From NCBI GenBank assembly GCA_949987705.1, contig OX465283.1, positions 93,917,813-93,981,812 on the forward strand: 64,000 nt of DNA. Direction: 5' to 3'. A program made the translations under genes and the position numbers. Below, piece by piece: positions 44,808-56,752 of the stretch; within the stretch, counting starts at the first letter, position 1, and each line of letters opens with the position of its first letter. The notes beneath the pieces are model-generated. The model searched no databases, was not told the origin of the DNA, and saw only the letters and a program-made list of their open reading frames with translations. The stretch is from Thereva unica (Eukaryota > Arthropoda > Insecta > Diptera > Therevidae).

Positions 44808-47800
44808 TCATTTCTTATTTTTCTGTAAATAAGCTTTTAAAAAACACAGCTCGTCCAGCGTTTCATCGTTCAAACGGCTTCTTATTTTTGTTACAAATTG
44901 TCCTGAAATTGAAAATGCTCGTTCAGACTCCACACTAGTAGGCTTTATTGTTATTAAATAAGAGTAACCTCTTTCCAGGTAGTCACCGCGTCTCCCTCCA
45001 TTTTCAAAAAGAGACATTTCTTTTTGAATTTTTGATGACAGTGTCTCAAATCTGCTAGACTGTATTGGTGCATATCCCTCTTTAATAACTTTATCTAGTT
45101 CTTCTGCTACACTTAATGGTTTTTGTGTACAGATTGATTCAGTTATTGAATCAGAATGTGAATCAACTCCAAGTGTCACCTCATTTGATCCAGTTGCATG
45201 AGCTGTTAGTAATGAAGGGGGATTTGATGCGTCTAGTCTTTCAAGCAAGTGCACTATTAATTTACGGCATTTAATTGAAGAAGGAACTGTGACAAAATCT
45301 ACTCCTGAGACGTTGCTTGTACCATTGTGTAGGTATTGCAGTAAACCACTTAGATCTGTGCGGCGTTCTTCCATACGAAGAATGAGAGCTGCATATAATT
45401 TTTTACTTATAGCACTGTTTGCATCTTTAAGCTTCTTTAGCATAAAATTGATAGCTATGTCTGCTGTAAACAGATTGCTATCTCGACGGCAGAGTGCATC
45501 AACAGTTGTTTTTACTGGTACAAGAGCAGTAATTATATCAAATAACATTTGGATATCATCTTCAGACAAATTTAGTGATTTATCTGTATTTTTTATGTCT
45601 ATTAAAGCTTTTTGTGCGCAATCTTTCAGTAAATAGAAACGTTCCACCATTAACAAAAGACTACTCCACCTCGTCTTGCAGTCTCTTAATAAGACAATCT
45701 CCTTGCCAAATGCTGTCTGGATATATTGTTGTAATAATTCATTCTTTGTTGGTGACTTTCTGAACATTGATATAATTTTTTGTACCTTATTTAACAGTGG
45801 ACCAATATTTGTTTCGGTTATCTCATTTCTTCCATGACTCTGACTACTGTCAAGGAATCCTTCGCTGTCAAAAATATCTTGCTCCTGGCACGAGTCACTC
45901 TCTGTGTTATAATTTTCTTCTTCATTATACTGCTGATCTGATTCAATTTCCAACTTATTATAAATTACATCAATAACCGCCAGCTGCACAGCATGTGCAA
46001 AACATAACTGCTGATCTACAGATAATATTCTGCCCACTTTTTTCATTACGCTTGCTCCATCCGTCATAATTGCTACAATGCCAGTATGTAAATTAAGTTT
46101 ATGCTTTGCCAGTTTTTCTTCCAATAATTCAATACATTTTTCAGCTGGTAATGTGCCATATATCCGCGCCAAACCTAAGCTCCAAAAACTAGAAAATTGT
46201 CCGTGTACAATAACATTTAAATAGCGTCGATTTCGTAACGACGTCCACTCATCAAAGGATAAAGAAAATCTTTCTCCTACACCTTGTTCATTATTTTTTT
46301 TAGCAGAAATTTCACTGATCATTGAGTTTCTTAATTTATTGCTATATTCTATAACAATTTTTCGCACTGCGTTAGCTGATTTGGGTAGATTTTTAAATCC
46401 CATGGCTTCTAGACCTGCACGTAAATCAGAAGACGAGCTTATAACATTAAACGAAATACCATCAACAGCAGTTAAACGTGCAAGAGTAGCTTCCAGTGAT
46501 TTTTCTTCACATTTAAAAACTGAAAAAAACTTACTAAGTTGCTTTGCTTTTTTCTTTGGTGAACTTCTAATTCTAATGAATTATCTTGGGCAGAAGTAGA
46601 TGGGTTTACGACTTTAATTTTATGCACCGAAAATAAGTGCGTGTGGAGACCTTTTGTAGAACCACCAGCAATTTTCAATATTTTCTGGCAGTCAGTCACT
46701 TTACACTTATAGTCCAATCAATCTACGCAAATCCATCTAATAATTGCCAACAGGAAACAAAAAATATGGTCATATAGGAAAAAAAATTCTAAAAAAGATA
46801 GCGTTTTTTTGTTCGGAATTGCGAATGGCGAACCTAACCTAAAAAATCCCGGAAACTGAAAAAAACGGTTTTTAGCGAATAAAAGAAAAACGTGACCTCG
46901 GATCGAAAAAAATCAAATTATAAAGTTTTAGCTATTCAAATTATCTTTCGATTGATGTATATTGAGTTATAGGTTATGGTAGAAAATATAGAGAAAAATG
47001 GGGAAAACAGTCGAAAATCACGTTTTTTTAATTTGTTATTAACTTTTGTTTAACGCCACTTACATATTTGTTATTTGGTACAAATATTGCTTCTTGCTAG
47101 CTGAAAAAACGGTGTAATTTTTGTTGCGAAATATTGCACAGTTTCCTTGAAATTTCACTTTTTTCAAAAAAAGGCGTTCTTGTAAAAACGCTCCTCTTGG
47201 TCTGCGGATTCCTTTAGGGGAACGTGCGAGGGCTTAAAATTTTCTTCAAAGATTGCACTATTATCTACAAGTAACAGAAGGTCTATTTGAAAGTTGTACA
47301 CTGCTCAAAATGGCCCCCAAAAATAGGCCTAATTTTGCGGACTGGGTTTTCCGTTTTTTTTTTTTTTTTTTTCAATTTTTCAGTTACAGAAACGAGGCTA
47401 ATTGCAATCGATAGCTGTATTTTTTGAAGAGTTTGAAAAACGTTAACCATCTGGGGCTGAGATTTTGTTTTTCGAAATATTCCTAAGTTCTTGTTTGTTA
47501 CTGCAGGTATTCGAAATTTATACATGATGTTATTTAATAGTAAATCTGCACTAAAAAAATTATTTAAAATCTTTTGCATTGCACAAAGAGCTAAATAAAC
47601 ATTTTCAAAATCCAGCAATTTAATATATTTATTCAATATATACCCATTATTGGTTTTACAATAATATTTTCATAGAAAAGAGTAAAAATAATTATTTGTT
47701 ATTCAATAAAATTAAAGTGCGGAAATCGCCACCTCTATCTAGAAATGTACAGTTGAATATTTTCAGCTCTTGCATGAAATCCATATTATCTACGGTAGTG

Positions 47801-49048
47801 GGAACCTGGCTTATAAACTAAGCGGATGTAAACAAAATACAAGCTTTCGTCAATATTTCTTTATCTTATAGTACCCAGAAAAAAAACAAACATGGAATTG
47901 TGAAACTTGACAAAACAAGAACTAATTATCAAACAGGGAAATAAAAGAAAGTGAAGTAGATAGGGCACAGGTAACGAAAAGAAAATAATGGATTAAAAAA
48001 GAGAACTTAAATGGAATCCGCAGGGAAGCAGAGTTGGAAAATACATGGAGAAGGATAATAATGAACAAAAATTGAATATTTTGACAAAACCTGGATTAAA
48101 ACCAAGAGGATAGTTCAAAACTGAGTTCGATAGAGAAGCTTTGGGGAAGCTTTCAATAGAGGTAAAGCAGGATAATAATAATAATAATTGATAAAATAAA
48201 AGTTGACTTATATGACTTCGAGCTTTCTTCTCTTTCCTGTGTTCTCTTCGTCAACATCAAGCTATCGATTGCCATTAGTCTCGTTTCTGTAAATGAAAAA
48301 TTGAAAAAAATACAGAAAACCCAGTCCGCAAAATTAGGCCTGTTTTGGGGGCCATTTTGAGCAGTGTACAACTTTTAAATAGACCTTCTGTTACTTGTAG
48401 GTAATAGTGCAATCTTTGAAGAAAATTTTAAGCCCTCGCACGTTCCCCTAAAGGAATCCGCAGACCAAGAGGAGCGTTTTTACAAGAACGCCTTTTTTTG
48501 AAAAAAGTGAAATTTCAAGGAAACTGTGCAATATTTCGCAACAAAAATTACACCGTTTTTTCAGCTAGCAAGAAGCAATATTTGTACCAAATAACAAATA
48601 TGTAAGTGGCGTTAAACAAAAGTTAATAACAAATTAAAAAAACGTGATTTTCGACTGTTTTCCCCATTTTTCTCTATATTTTCTACCATAACCTATAACT
48701 CAATATACATCAATCGAAAGATAATTTGAATAGCTAAAACTTTATAATTTGATTTTTTTCGATCCGAGGTCACGTTTTTCTTTTATTCGCTAAAAACCGT
48801 TTTTTTCAGTTTCCGAAATTTTTTAGGTTAGGTTCGCCATTCCCAATTCCGAACAAAAAAACGCTATCTTTTTTAGAATTTTTTTTCCTATATGACCATA
48901 TTTTTTGTTTCCTGTTGGCAATTAACGCAAAAATTACATGGAGCTATTTTAGATTGATTGGACTATTAGCTGTTTGTCCGTTTTCACACCTTAAAAAATG
49001 TTGCCAAATATCAGCAGTACTTTTAGCTGAATAGTCCTTATAGGCCAT
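44808..49048 (-). pseudogene. hAT transposase B, interrupted and frameshifted
   Basis: On the reverse strand the start codon is at 49046-49048; MAYKDYSAKST is followed by IWQHFLRCENGQTAK. The chain is then cut by the foldback element, and after one TTA copy the frame continues exactly with CKVTDCQKILKIAGG and THLFSVH, completing a BED-type zinc finger (C-x4-C, H-x4-H). A frameshift near 46545 follows. The long part, stop at 44808, has SLSFDEWTS and IMTDGASVMK (catalytic aspartates of the RNase H-like fold), CKTRWSSLLLMVERF, and the hAT dimerisation end SVESERAFSISGQF. It is a relative of the intact gene at 59620-61560, but with different terminal repeats, so a separate family. Inactive because of the insertion and the frameshift. 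Confidence 0.85.
46710..48965. mobile_element. 2.26 kb foldback element with TTA duplication inside hAT B
   Basis: Inverted arms of roughly 680 bp each (46710-47400 and 48290-48965), tips TAGTCCAATCAATC, TTA at 46707-46709 and 48966-48968. Removing the element with one TTA restores the hAT reading frame. The centre (47400-48290) has no recognised domain; a 118-codon reverse frame ending at 47283 is unassigned. PIF/Harbinger-type by its TWA duplication, though the long arms are unusual for that group. Confidence 0.75.
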
Positions 49049-49889
49049 GGGGATTTATGATTGAAAAAAAATTTAAAGCCGTAATATAAAATACCAGACT
49101 GATGTTAATATTTTGTTGGTGTGGGGTTTAAAACCGAAAAAAGAAATATTTTGATTTGTATTAAAACATGATTTAAAAAAACTAAATAGAAATTATTAAT
49201 CACTTCTTTTATTATTTTTTGATTTTTGAAAACCACACTAGTAAACTATTGTTCTATTATGCTCACCAAAACGTTTGTTCTCTCGTCAATTTTAATTGTG
49301 CACTGAATATTAAATCCAAAAAATCTAAAATGCGTCTAGTAGTCTAGTACTCAGAATTGAACATTGTTCCGTAAGATTATGAACGACTCTTCATGATATG
49401 AAGAGTGCAACCGATTTGCTTTGCTCTCTTAGTCTCTTCTCATTTTCTCAATACATACATGCATTGGTATTGATATTTTATTATTACGTATATACAATAC
49501 ATATTTCACAAAAGAAAAAATATAAATTTTCTGAGAATTAAATTCTTGGAAAATTTTGATGAGTAAAACATTTCAAAATAAAATACGGAAAACATTAAAT
49601 CCCGGGATTAGTTTTTTAATATTCCCGGGATTTCGGGATTTGAAAAAATACCGGGATCCCGGGATTTTGTGATCCCGGGATCCCGGGGCTGCAAACCCTA
49701 AGAAGAAGCATAAGAGCAATTATAGTACATTTATGGAGTTGCTTTGGTTCGTAGCGGGGGATGTGACTCCAAAGGGGGTAACCTATAGTGTTTTGAAGTG
49801 TGCAGTTGCACAACTTTTTCAGTGAACGGCACATTTGTTGCGAGAAGCCAGGACCATATCCCGGTTGTAGGGCCTTTAAAGAGAAAGAC

Positions 49890-50051
49890 TATGCACTATG
49901 TGGTAAGTATTATGCACTATGAATTATGCATTATGTATTATGTGATGCTATGAACTACGTATGTACTATGTAGCTTGTGCTGTGCACTATGTTCTATGTT
50001 TGTATCATGAATTACATATTTTGTATTATGTATTGCGTATTGTGTATTATA
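49890..50051 (+). repeat. Degenerate TATGYA simple repeat
   Basis: Irregular repetition of GCACTATG, TATGTATTATG and related 7-11-base words up to the boundary of unit III, which inserted at its edge. Confidence 0.6.
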
Positions 50052-50591
50052 TCCCACCAAAAAAACATTAAAAATGTGTATTAGAAGTTCGTGGGCGCGG
50101 AAATTATTTATTGGGACAGTTTTAAACACACTTATAACAAAAAGAAGTGATATGGATTAGTCAAGATGAATCGTTAATAGCATGAAATAATTAAACACGT
50201 GCATTTACGAACGAATTCAAAGGAATTATACAACAATTTTAGAGCATGAATCTCAGCTGTCCTTCGAAATGTAACAAATTTTATTAGAAACACTATAGAC
50301 TGAGCCACACTGAATTCAGCAAAGATTCATGCTAGGTATACAACGAACGCGCCCGCCAACTTTTTTGCGGTTGATAATACTTTATTGAGTTTTAAATAAA
50401 AATTGGCAGTTGTATAATTCCTTTGAATTCGTTCGTAAATGCACGTGTTTAATTATTTCATGCTATTAACGATTCATCTTGACTAATCCATATCACTTCT
50501 TTTTGTTATAAGTGTGTTTAAAACTGTCCCAATAAATAATTTCCGCGCCCACGAACTTCTAATTCACATTTTTAATGTTTTTTTGGTGGGA
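50052..50591. repeat. 540-bp terminal palindrome of unit III
   Basis: Third copy of the long palindrome, again exactly at the unit's left boundary and followed by TATCACTC. Confidence 0.75.
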
Positions 50592-50734
50592 TATCACTCT
50601 TTTTTGTTTTAATACATTCTAAAATAAAAAATAAATAATCTTCTGTATAAAGAAATATTATGTATTTAATTGTTCATTATATTTTTTTATTTATTTTATA
50701 AGTAGGTAATAACAAAATAACAAAATGCAGGAAT

Positions 50735-51810
50735 TCAAATTAATATTATTGCCTTTGTAAAAAAAACATAAGCTCCTTTCGAGTTTCTCGGCCAAGATTT
50801 TTTCTGCACTATGGAATCATTGATCCATAACCAGCTCGATTTTTGTTTCAATATGCTGATGTAATGACCTTGTTCGAGTGTTCCTGTGTGGAATATAGCA
50901 CTAATCACTTTATAATTTGAACCTCTTATATGCAATTTTGCAGAAGTGACAGCTTTGATATCGCATTGCTCAATTTTAATAAACTTTTTATTTTTCAGTT
51001 CGAATAATTTCAGTTGTATTATGAGAACAGGTGCTACCGAAATCATTTCCGATTTACGAATCTTTTGAGTGTACCAACAATTTTTACATTGACCACTCAG
51101 GGTTTCTCGTTTTCCAAATTCATGATCAATAAGTTGCTGAAGAGTTACAGTATCTCGTTAAGCAATCGTTACTGATAACGAAATCATTATATTTGTTTCC
51201 ACAGTTGCACTTGTAAATATACAGTTTGGATTGAGACATGTTGTTGTATATCTTACATTATGTTCAACGATATTTCTAATATTTCCTGTCTTAATAAATA
51301 AATCACTAGACAAACGTCTTGGTGAAAATGTGTTCCATATATTTGTGTATTTAAAAAATTCTTAAGTGGCCGGACGTCTACATTTTTTTGAACTGATAAA
51401 TAATTTAGCAATGTCTTGTATAACATGTGATTTTCTGGTAATTTTAACAACTCCTTTTTTATAGTAGAACAATTAAAAATGCACTGCGGGGCTGCGTTAG
51501 CATAACACGAAGCACCATGCAAATTTGGTAGCCCCCGAACATTTCCAAAATTTACAGCGTCATTAGTAAAAGTACCTTGTATATTCGAAACCTCCGAGAT
51601 TGCATTCCACCTTTTATCAATAACTGGCAGAGACGAATTTTTTTTAAATTTAATGTTTGGTAAATCTGGACGATATTTTTCTCTTAGCCAATTGTATTCA
51701 ACTATTGCTTCAAGATTTACTTTAACACTAGATGGATCAAAATTGATTAAATGCAAACCGTCCAAGAATGTGAGTCTAAACAATGCTACATAAACCTGTC
51801 CGGGAGCAAA
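50735..51810 (-). pseudogene. Helitron helicase-USP remnant (copy III)
   Basis: Same as the remnants in units I and II, with one extra lesion: a shorter A-run near 50760 changes the last residues of the protease end. One substitution near 51308 changes Q to L in the QDD-box region. Catalytic Cys and His motifs remain visible. Confidence 0.75.
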
Positions 51811-51873
51811 CTAAAAGTACTAATGATAATAAACAACATAAACCTGCATTATTGACTCAAATGTTTCAGTTAT

Positions 51874-52950
51874 ATCGCTTATTGTGTTGTCCTTATTCTT
51901 CCCTTTCATTTGATACCCATGTCGAGGGGTATGTTAAGAAAATGGTAATCGGGCCTCTTCAGATGACCGCCGTGGCTCTTACGGTATATTGAGTACACTA
52001 TACCGCTTAGTGTGTTCTACTTATGATTACCTTTAATAAGATACCCATGTCGATGGGCTATGTAAAAAAATGGTTATCCGCTCTCTTGAGATAACCGCCG
52101 TGGATCTAACTATTTATTGAATATACTATTTTGCTTATTGTATTCTACTTATCATACCCTTTCATTTGATATCCATGTCGAGGGGGTTGTGAAAAAATGG
52201 TAATCCGCCCTCTTGAGATGACCGCCATGGATCTAACCAGATATTGAGTATATTATATCGCTTATGGTATTCTACTTATGATACCCTTTCAATTGATACC
52301 TATGTCGAGGTGGTGGTGAAGAAATGGTAGTCCGCCCTCTTGAGACGGCCGCCATGGATATAAAGACATAGCTTATTGTATTCTACTTATCATATCCTTT
52401 CATTTGATACTCATGTCATGGGGGTTGTGAAGAAAAAGGTAATACGTCCTCTTGAGGTGGCCTCGGTGGATCTAACTATTTATTGAATATACTATTTTGC
52501 TTATTGTATTCTACTTATCATACCCTTTCATTTGATATCCATGTCGAGGGGGTTGTGAAAAAATGGTAATACGCCCTCTTGAGATGACCGCCATGGATCT
52601 AACCAGATATTGAGTATATTATATCGCTTATGGTATTCTACTTATGATACCCTTTCAATTGATACCTATGTCGAGGTGGTGGTGAAGAAATGGTAGTCCG
52701 CCCTCTCTAGACGGCCGCCATGGATATTAAGACATAGCTTATTGTATTCTACTTATCATACCCTTTCATTTGATACCCATGTCGTGGGGGTTGTGAAGAA
52801 AATGGTAATGCGTCCTCTTGAGGTGGCCTCGGTGGATCTAACTATTTATTGAGTATACTATATTGCTTATTGTATTCTACTTATCATACCATTTCATTGG
52901 ATACCCATGTCGAGGGGGTTGTGAAGAAAATGGTAATCCGCCCTCTTGGA
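51874..52950 (+). repeat. Minisatellite array of unit III
   Basis: Eight or nine units of the same 111/128-bp repeats as in I and II. The first two units are the same as in the other copies; from about 52107 the order differs. Confidence 0.8.
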
Positions 52951-53796
52951 ACGCGTACCATGCGTACACTTTTTGTTAATCATCGAAATGATAGGGAATA
53001 CTATTTGACATAAACAGTGCTGGATTTGACTAACTTGTAAAGAATATGCCATATTTTTAGAAATAAATTACGATTACGAACTCGGCATTCGGTATTTCAA
53101 AATTTTACTCTACATTTGTACTGTGAACTACACGTTTTTTATAGTACCTAACCCAATCTGATACCATAGTTGCGACTAACCACTTTAAATGAATACATTT
53201 TGTTAATCATCTAATGCCATCTGGCATCAACAGTTCGAGTAAACACTTTTCGACTAACTGGTAGCACCATCTCCTTTATTGAGCAATTGAAATAACTTAG
53301 AGCGCCATCTGACAGAATAATTTTGAGTACCCACTTTTTTTAGACTGAAGGAGAAGAAAAAAGTTCGATTCGAAATATAAAAAATGTAAAAATAAAGAAA
53401 ACGAAGAATGATAGGAAAAAAACTCATGGAATAATAAATTATTTATATTTTGTTTATCGGTTACAAATGAAAAATTTCTTATATTGTTTTTAAAAAGGTG
53501 ATAAATCGCATAATTTTATAAAAAAAAACACCTTGTTTTCTATGTTTAGGCGTAAATAAGGCATTAGCTGTTTGCCCTTACGAACTCGGCAAACTACCGC
53601 TTGCCTTGATACTACGTTTTTATTATTTGTAATATTTGTATTTTCAAAATTTGGACCCACTTTTTGGATTTTCTCAAAAACAGGGGGAGGGGGACTTCGG
53701 AAATTTGACATTAACTTCATTACATGCCCCCCTAACGATTCATCAAGTCAAATTTCGGTATGTCATTTTTCGGAGGCTCACAGAATGACTATACTA

Positions 53797-54153
53797 TAGC
53801 CGGAAGATAGAGAGAAGAAAGGAAGGAACTGTCACAACCCAGCCGCGATATTTTTATTCCAACTAACAACCATTTCGCGACTCTGACATCGGGGCATTGT
53901 GAACAACTCGCTGGAGTGTTATGCCTCCTGAAACCAGGTGAATGTCATCAACCAACCGATGGCATGCGATTGGTGGAGCGGGGAAGGACTCGGGAAAGCT
54001 ATGGCAGAAGGCATGTAAAGAGGGAAGAAGAGAGAAGGGAAGTTATGTAGGTGGGTGAGTGGAAAAGGCGAAGGACCGTGGGGCTGGCCGAGATTCGAAC
54101 CCGGGACTTCTGGGACAGCAGCCAAGCGCCTTACCCCTAGACTACCGAATCCC
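53797..54153 (-). mobile_element. Diverged copy of the tRNA-derived SINE
   Basis: Reverse strand. The tRNA-like head at the right (near 54080-54153) keeps an A box TAGTCTAGGGG and a B box GGTTCGAATCT. The body matches the array SINEs at roughly 80-85% by eye. The A-tail side is truncated. It shows the SINE is a dispersed family and not a part of the minisatellite. Confidence 0.75.
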
Positions 54154-54164
54154 TGTATATGGCT

Positions 54165-54625
54165 TCAAGATATTTTCTTTTCATGGAAAGGCATCCATCT
54201 GATACCATTCTGACCAACATCGACCATTAAAAATTGGAGATTAGCATTCACGACTGCCATTAGAACAACACTGAATGCCTTTTTATAATTAAAGTAAAAA
54301 GATCCCGAGTGAGGTGGCTTTTTTATTTCTACATGCTTTCCATCGATAGCTCCGATGTAGTGTGAAAAGTCAGAAACTTTGAAATAATTCTGCTGTTTTA
54401 GGTAGGTAAAAATGATTAAAACTTAGTATTCCCAACCTTAAATGTGACAAAGAACAATTTTAATAATCTTAATGCAGTCTTTCAAAACGTGAATAATTGA
54501 GTCACACGTATCAATTATAATTTCGCCAATGGCTTGTGGAGACACGGCATAGAAAAATTTTAAATCTTCAAAATCATTTCCCTTCGCTAGAAATCTGAGA
54601 GTAATATTTAACCTTGTTATATATG
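54165..54625 (-). pseudogene. PIF/Harbinger transposase remnant
   Basis: On the reverse strand: TLRFLAKGNDFEDLKFFYAV and SPQAIGEIIIDTCDSIIHVL, then after about 75 bp of broken frame FSHYIGAIDGKHVEIKKP, SGSFYFNYKKAFSVVLMAVV and FLMVDVGQNG. These are the helical N-part and the first catalytic block (GAIDGKH, with the first aspartate) plus the second aspartate (VDVG) of DDE_4 transposases encoded by PIF/Harbinger elements. The third catalytic residue and the C-terminus are missing. The broken piece between could be an intron, since CCTAAAACAG precedes the second block, but decay is equally likely. It is the only transposase source of this type in the window, matching the many TWA-flanked MITEs. 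Confidence 0.75.
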
Positions 54626-56549
54626 TATATACGACTAAGACAAAAATACATGAAATGATGTTAGATATTCTGTTTGACTATTTGTTTGATAGTGTGTATT
54701 CGAAACATTCAAAGAATATTGCAAACAGGCCTGCAAACAAATTTGACTGTGAATGGTCTCGGTTAAACAAACTAAACTGATTTCGCGCGGAAATCTGGAT
54801 ATATCAATTACAGCTCATTATCTCCCATAGGAAGCAATTTTCGAAAAAAATATACAGACGTTTTTTGTGTAGATTTCCACGCTCTACAAGCTGTTCCTAT
54901 AAATTATATCGAAATTTTCAACCACTTCCACGTTATTGATGGAATAACAATTTTCCCGAGAATTTTCCCCACTTTACCTGCTGTTCGCGTTCAGAACAAT
55001 TTTTTTTTCTTAAACTACTGCTCGTGTGTCAAAAATTATTTCTATTGGTTTTAGTGTTAGGTTAAAACCCCTAGCTCCTGCACTATTTTGTTTAATTGGA
55101 TTCTAAAGTCATATGCATCTACTCGTATAGCTCCATAGCATAGCTGACGGTCAACATTACATAAAACCATTCCTCATTGTACATCCGAAAGAATTTTTAC
55201 ACTAACGTAACGTCAGCAACTACATAAATTGACAACAACCTGTTTTCTGTGAATAATTTCCTAATCACTTCGAAAATTTCAACATCGTTAATGGTGCCTT
55301 CAGCAAACAAAAAAGTTACCACAGTCAGGCCTTCAATTTGTGAGACTTGCGTAATTTTGAAAAATTTACTCACGGTGTAAAGATGGACACCTGAAGTTGA
55401 AAGCTGATGCCTTTTGTAAATACGTAGTGGCACGCAGGTTAACCGATTGCTTTTCATCTCCATTTTCTTCTTTTACCATTCAACTCATTCTGCAAACTGG
55501 AAATTAAGCCTCCGATGGATCTCTTCCAGGCATCCCGATTGCGCAACTGACTTTAACTGCAAATTATGATGATTCACAGTTAAAATAATATGAAAATAAC
55601 CTCGCAATAGAAGTTTTGATATTCCCCAGCCAGCATAGTTATGGTATGAATCTAAAGATGGTGCCATTAATCATATTAGGATTTTAACTTCCACGAAGTA
55701 AATGGCTGGGTGCAAACCCCAACTGCGGATTAGAGATGTTACATCCATACAAACGGCGAAATTTACGTAATTGAAACTGCTTTTTATATGCTATTTTTCA
55801 CATTTTAATAAAATATTTATTGAGGCCACAAGCAAATATCCAAAGCAATTCCAACCATCCAGCGCGTTATTTTTCATTGGTGAGGATTGGTACTGTAGTT
55901 TAATTTTAGTAAAATTAAAAGCTTAAAATTTTTAATTTAACTGAATAACTTATCATGGCGCCTGTAGGGGTAGCTGAGGTATGCGTGTGTTGGGCAGGAG
56001 AAGGTTTGTTCTTTGTTGAACGCACTCTGCGATAGATCGGATATGTCACTCCCATCTCCAGTATTGTACTTACAACTGCAATGTTCCTTACCTTACATAG
56101 CCCAACACCGAGTTGAAGCTGTCAGTCTTTGAACAAGATTTTGGGAGGCTAAGTTGTCTGTCTGCTGGAACTCCATACCTCTCCTACATTGAAATTACAG
56201 ATAATTCGCCCAAAGAAATTTTTTCCATACTGTACATATATGTATCTTGTATTATAATGGATTCCCTTATAGTCGAGGAAATGAAGCACTAACAACTGCT
56301 TAACTTCCAATTTTTTGAGTAAGACGGATTTTAATGCGGTTTTTTGCGTTCAATTTATGAGAGCGTCTACAAACTTTGTGACCGATAGTGATTAATTCAT
56401 TTTGGAAAAATGCATTTTTGCAATAAGAATATGCATTTTAGAAGTGCATCTTAAAGAGAATTAAATAATAAATGTACAACTCGGTAAATATTAATGGAAA
56501 TGAGTCGAGTATTGCTATTTGGGGGTTTTTGGGGTCGCTGAACTCGAAG
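54626..56549. other. 1.9 kb without recognised features
   Basis: Contains reverse frames of 88 codons (55197-55463) and 60 codons (55485-55667) without recognisable domains. They could belong to the second gene of the PIF/Harbinger element, but nothing in their sequence shows it. Confidence 0.4.
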
Positions 56550-56752
56550 AACACCTAACATTGGTCCCACAATCAAGGTAGAGGAACACGAGTTTGACGT
56601 GGTAAAATCATTTACCTACCTTGGGTCAATAGTAGCAGCCGACAATAGCATGCAACCAAAAATACGTGCACGACTGCTAAAAGCCAACAAAGCCTACTAT
56701 AATCTGTCAAGGCTCTTTAAATCCAAATATCTAACCATAACGCCTAACCTTT

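Larger units (their letters stand above)
44545..49700 (-). mobile_element. hAT element B, split by a foldback element
   Basis: Ends CAGGGTTTGCAATCCCG (left) and TAGGGTTTGCAGCCCCG (right, inverted), with subterminal clusters of CCCGGGATCCCGGGAT on both sides. The transposase gene is on the reverse strand. A 2.26 kb element (46710-48965) sits in the gene; without it the element is about 2.9 kb, normal for hAT. The eight bases flanking the two ends do not match, so either a terminus has moved or a duplication has decayed. Confidence 0.75.
50052..53609. mobile_element. Helitron-like unit, copy III (3.6 kb)
   Basis: Same ends and order as units I and II, but a short array (about 8-9 units) and no SINE. 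Host A precedes and host T follows. Scattered substitutions, for example in the tail, make it slightly more distant than I and II are from each other. The lack of the SINE places its split before that insertion or in a lineage with a different array segment. Confidence 0.7.

Noticed and set aside
47283..47636. 118-codon reverse gene inside the foldback element
   Set aside because: Much of it lies in the inverted arm and includes a lysine run from a poly-T tract. No domain recognised.
53490..53799. Overlapping frames at the unit III boundary
   Set aside because: They cross the unit boundary into flanking DNA and are mostly low-complexity text.
55197..55463. Second gene of a PIF/Harbinger element
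   Set aside because: Position fits, but the translation shows no Myb/SANT or MADF pattern.
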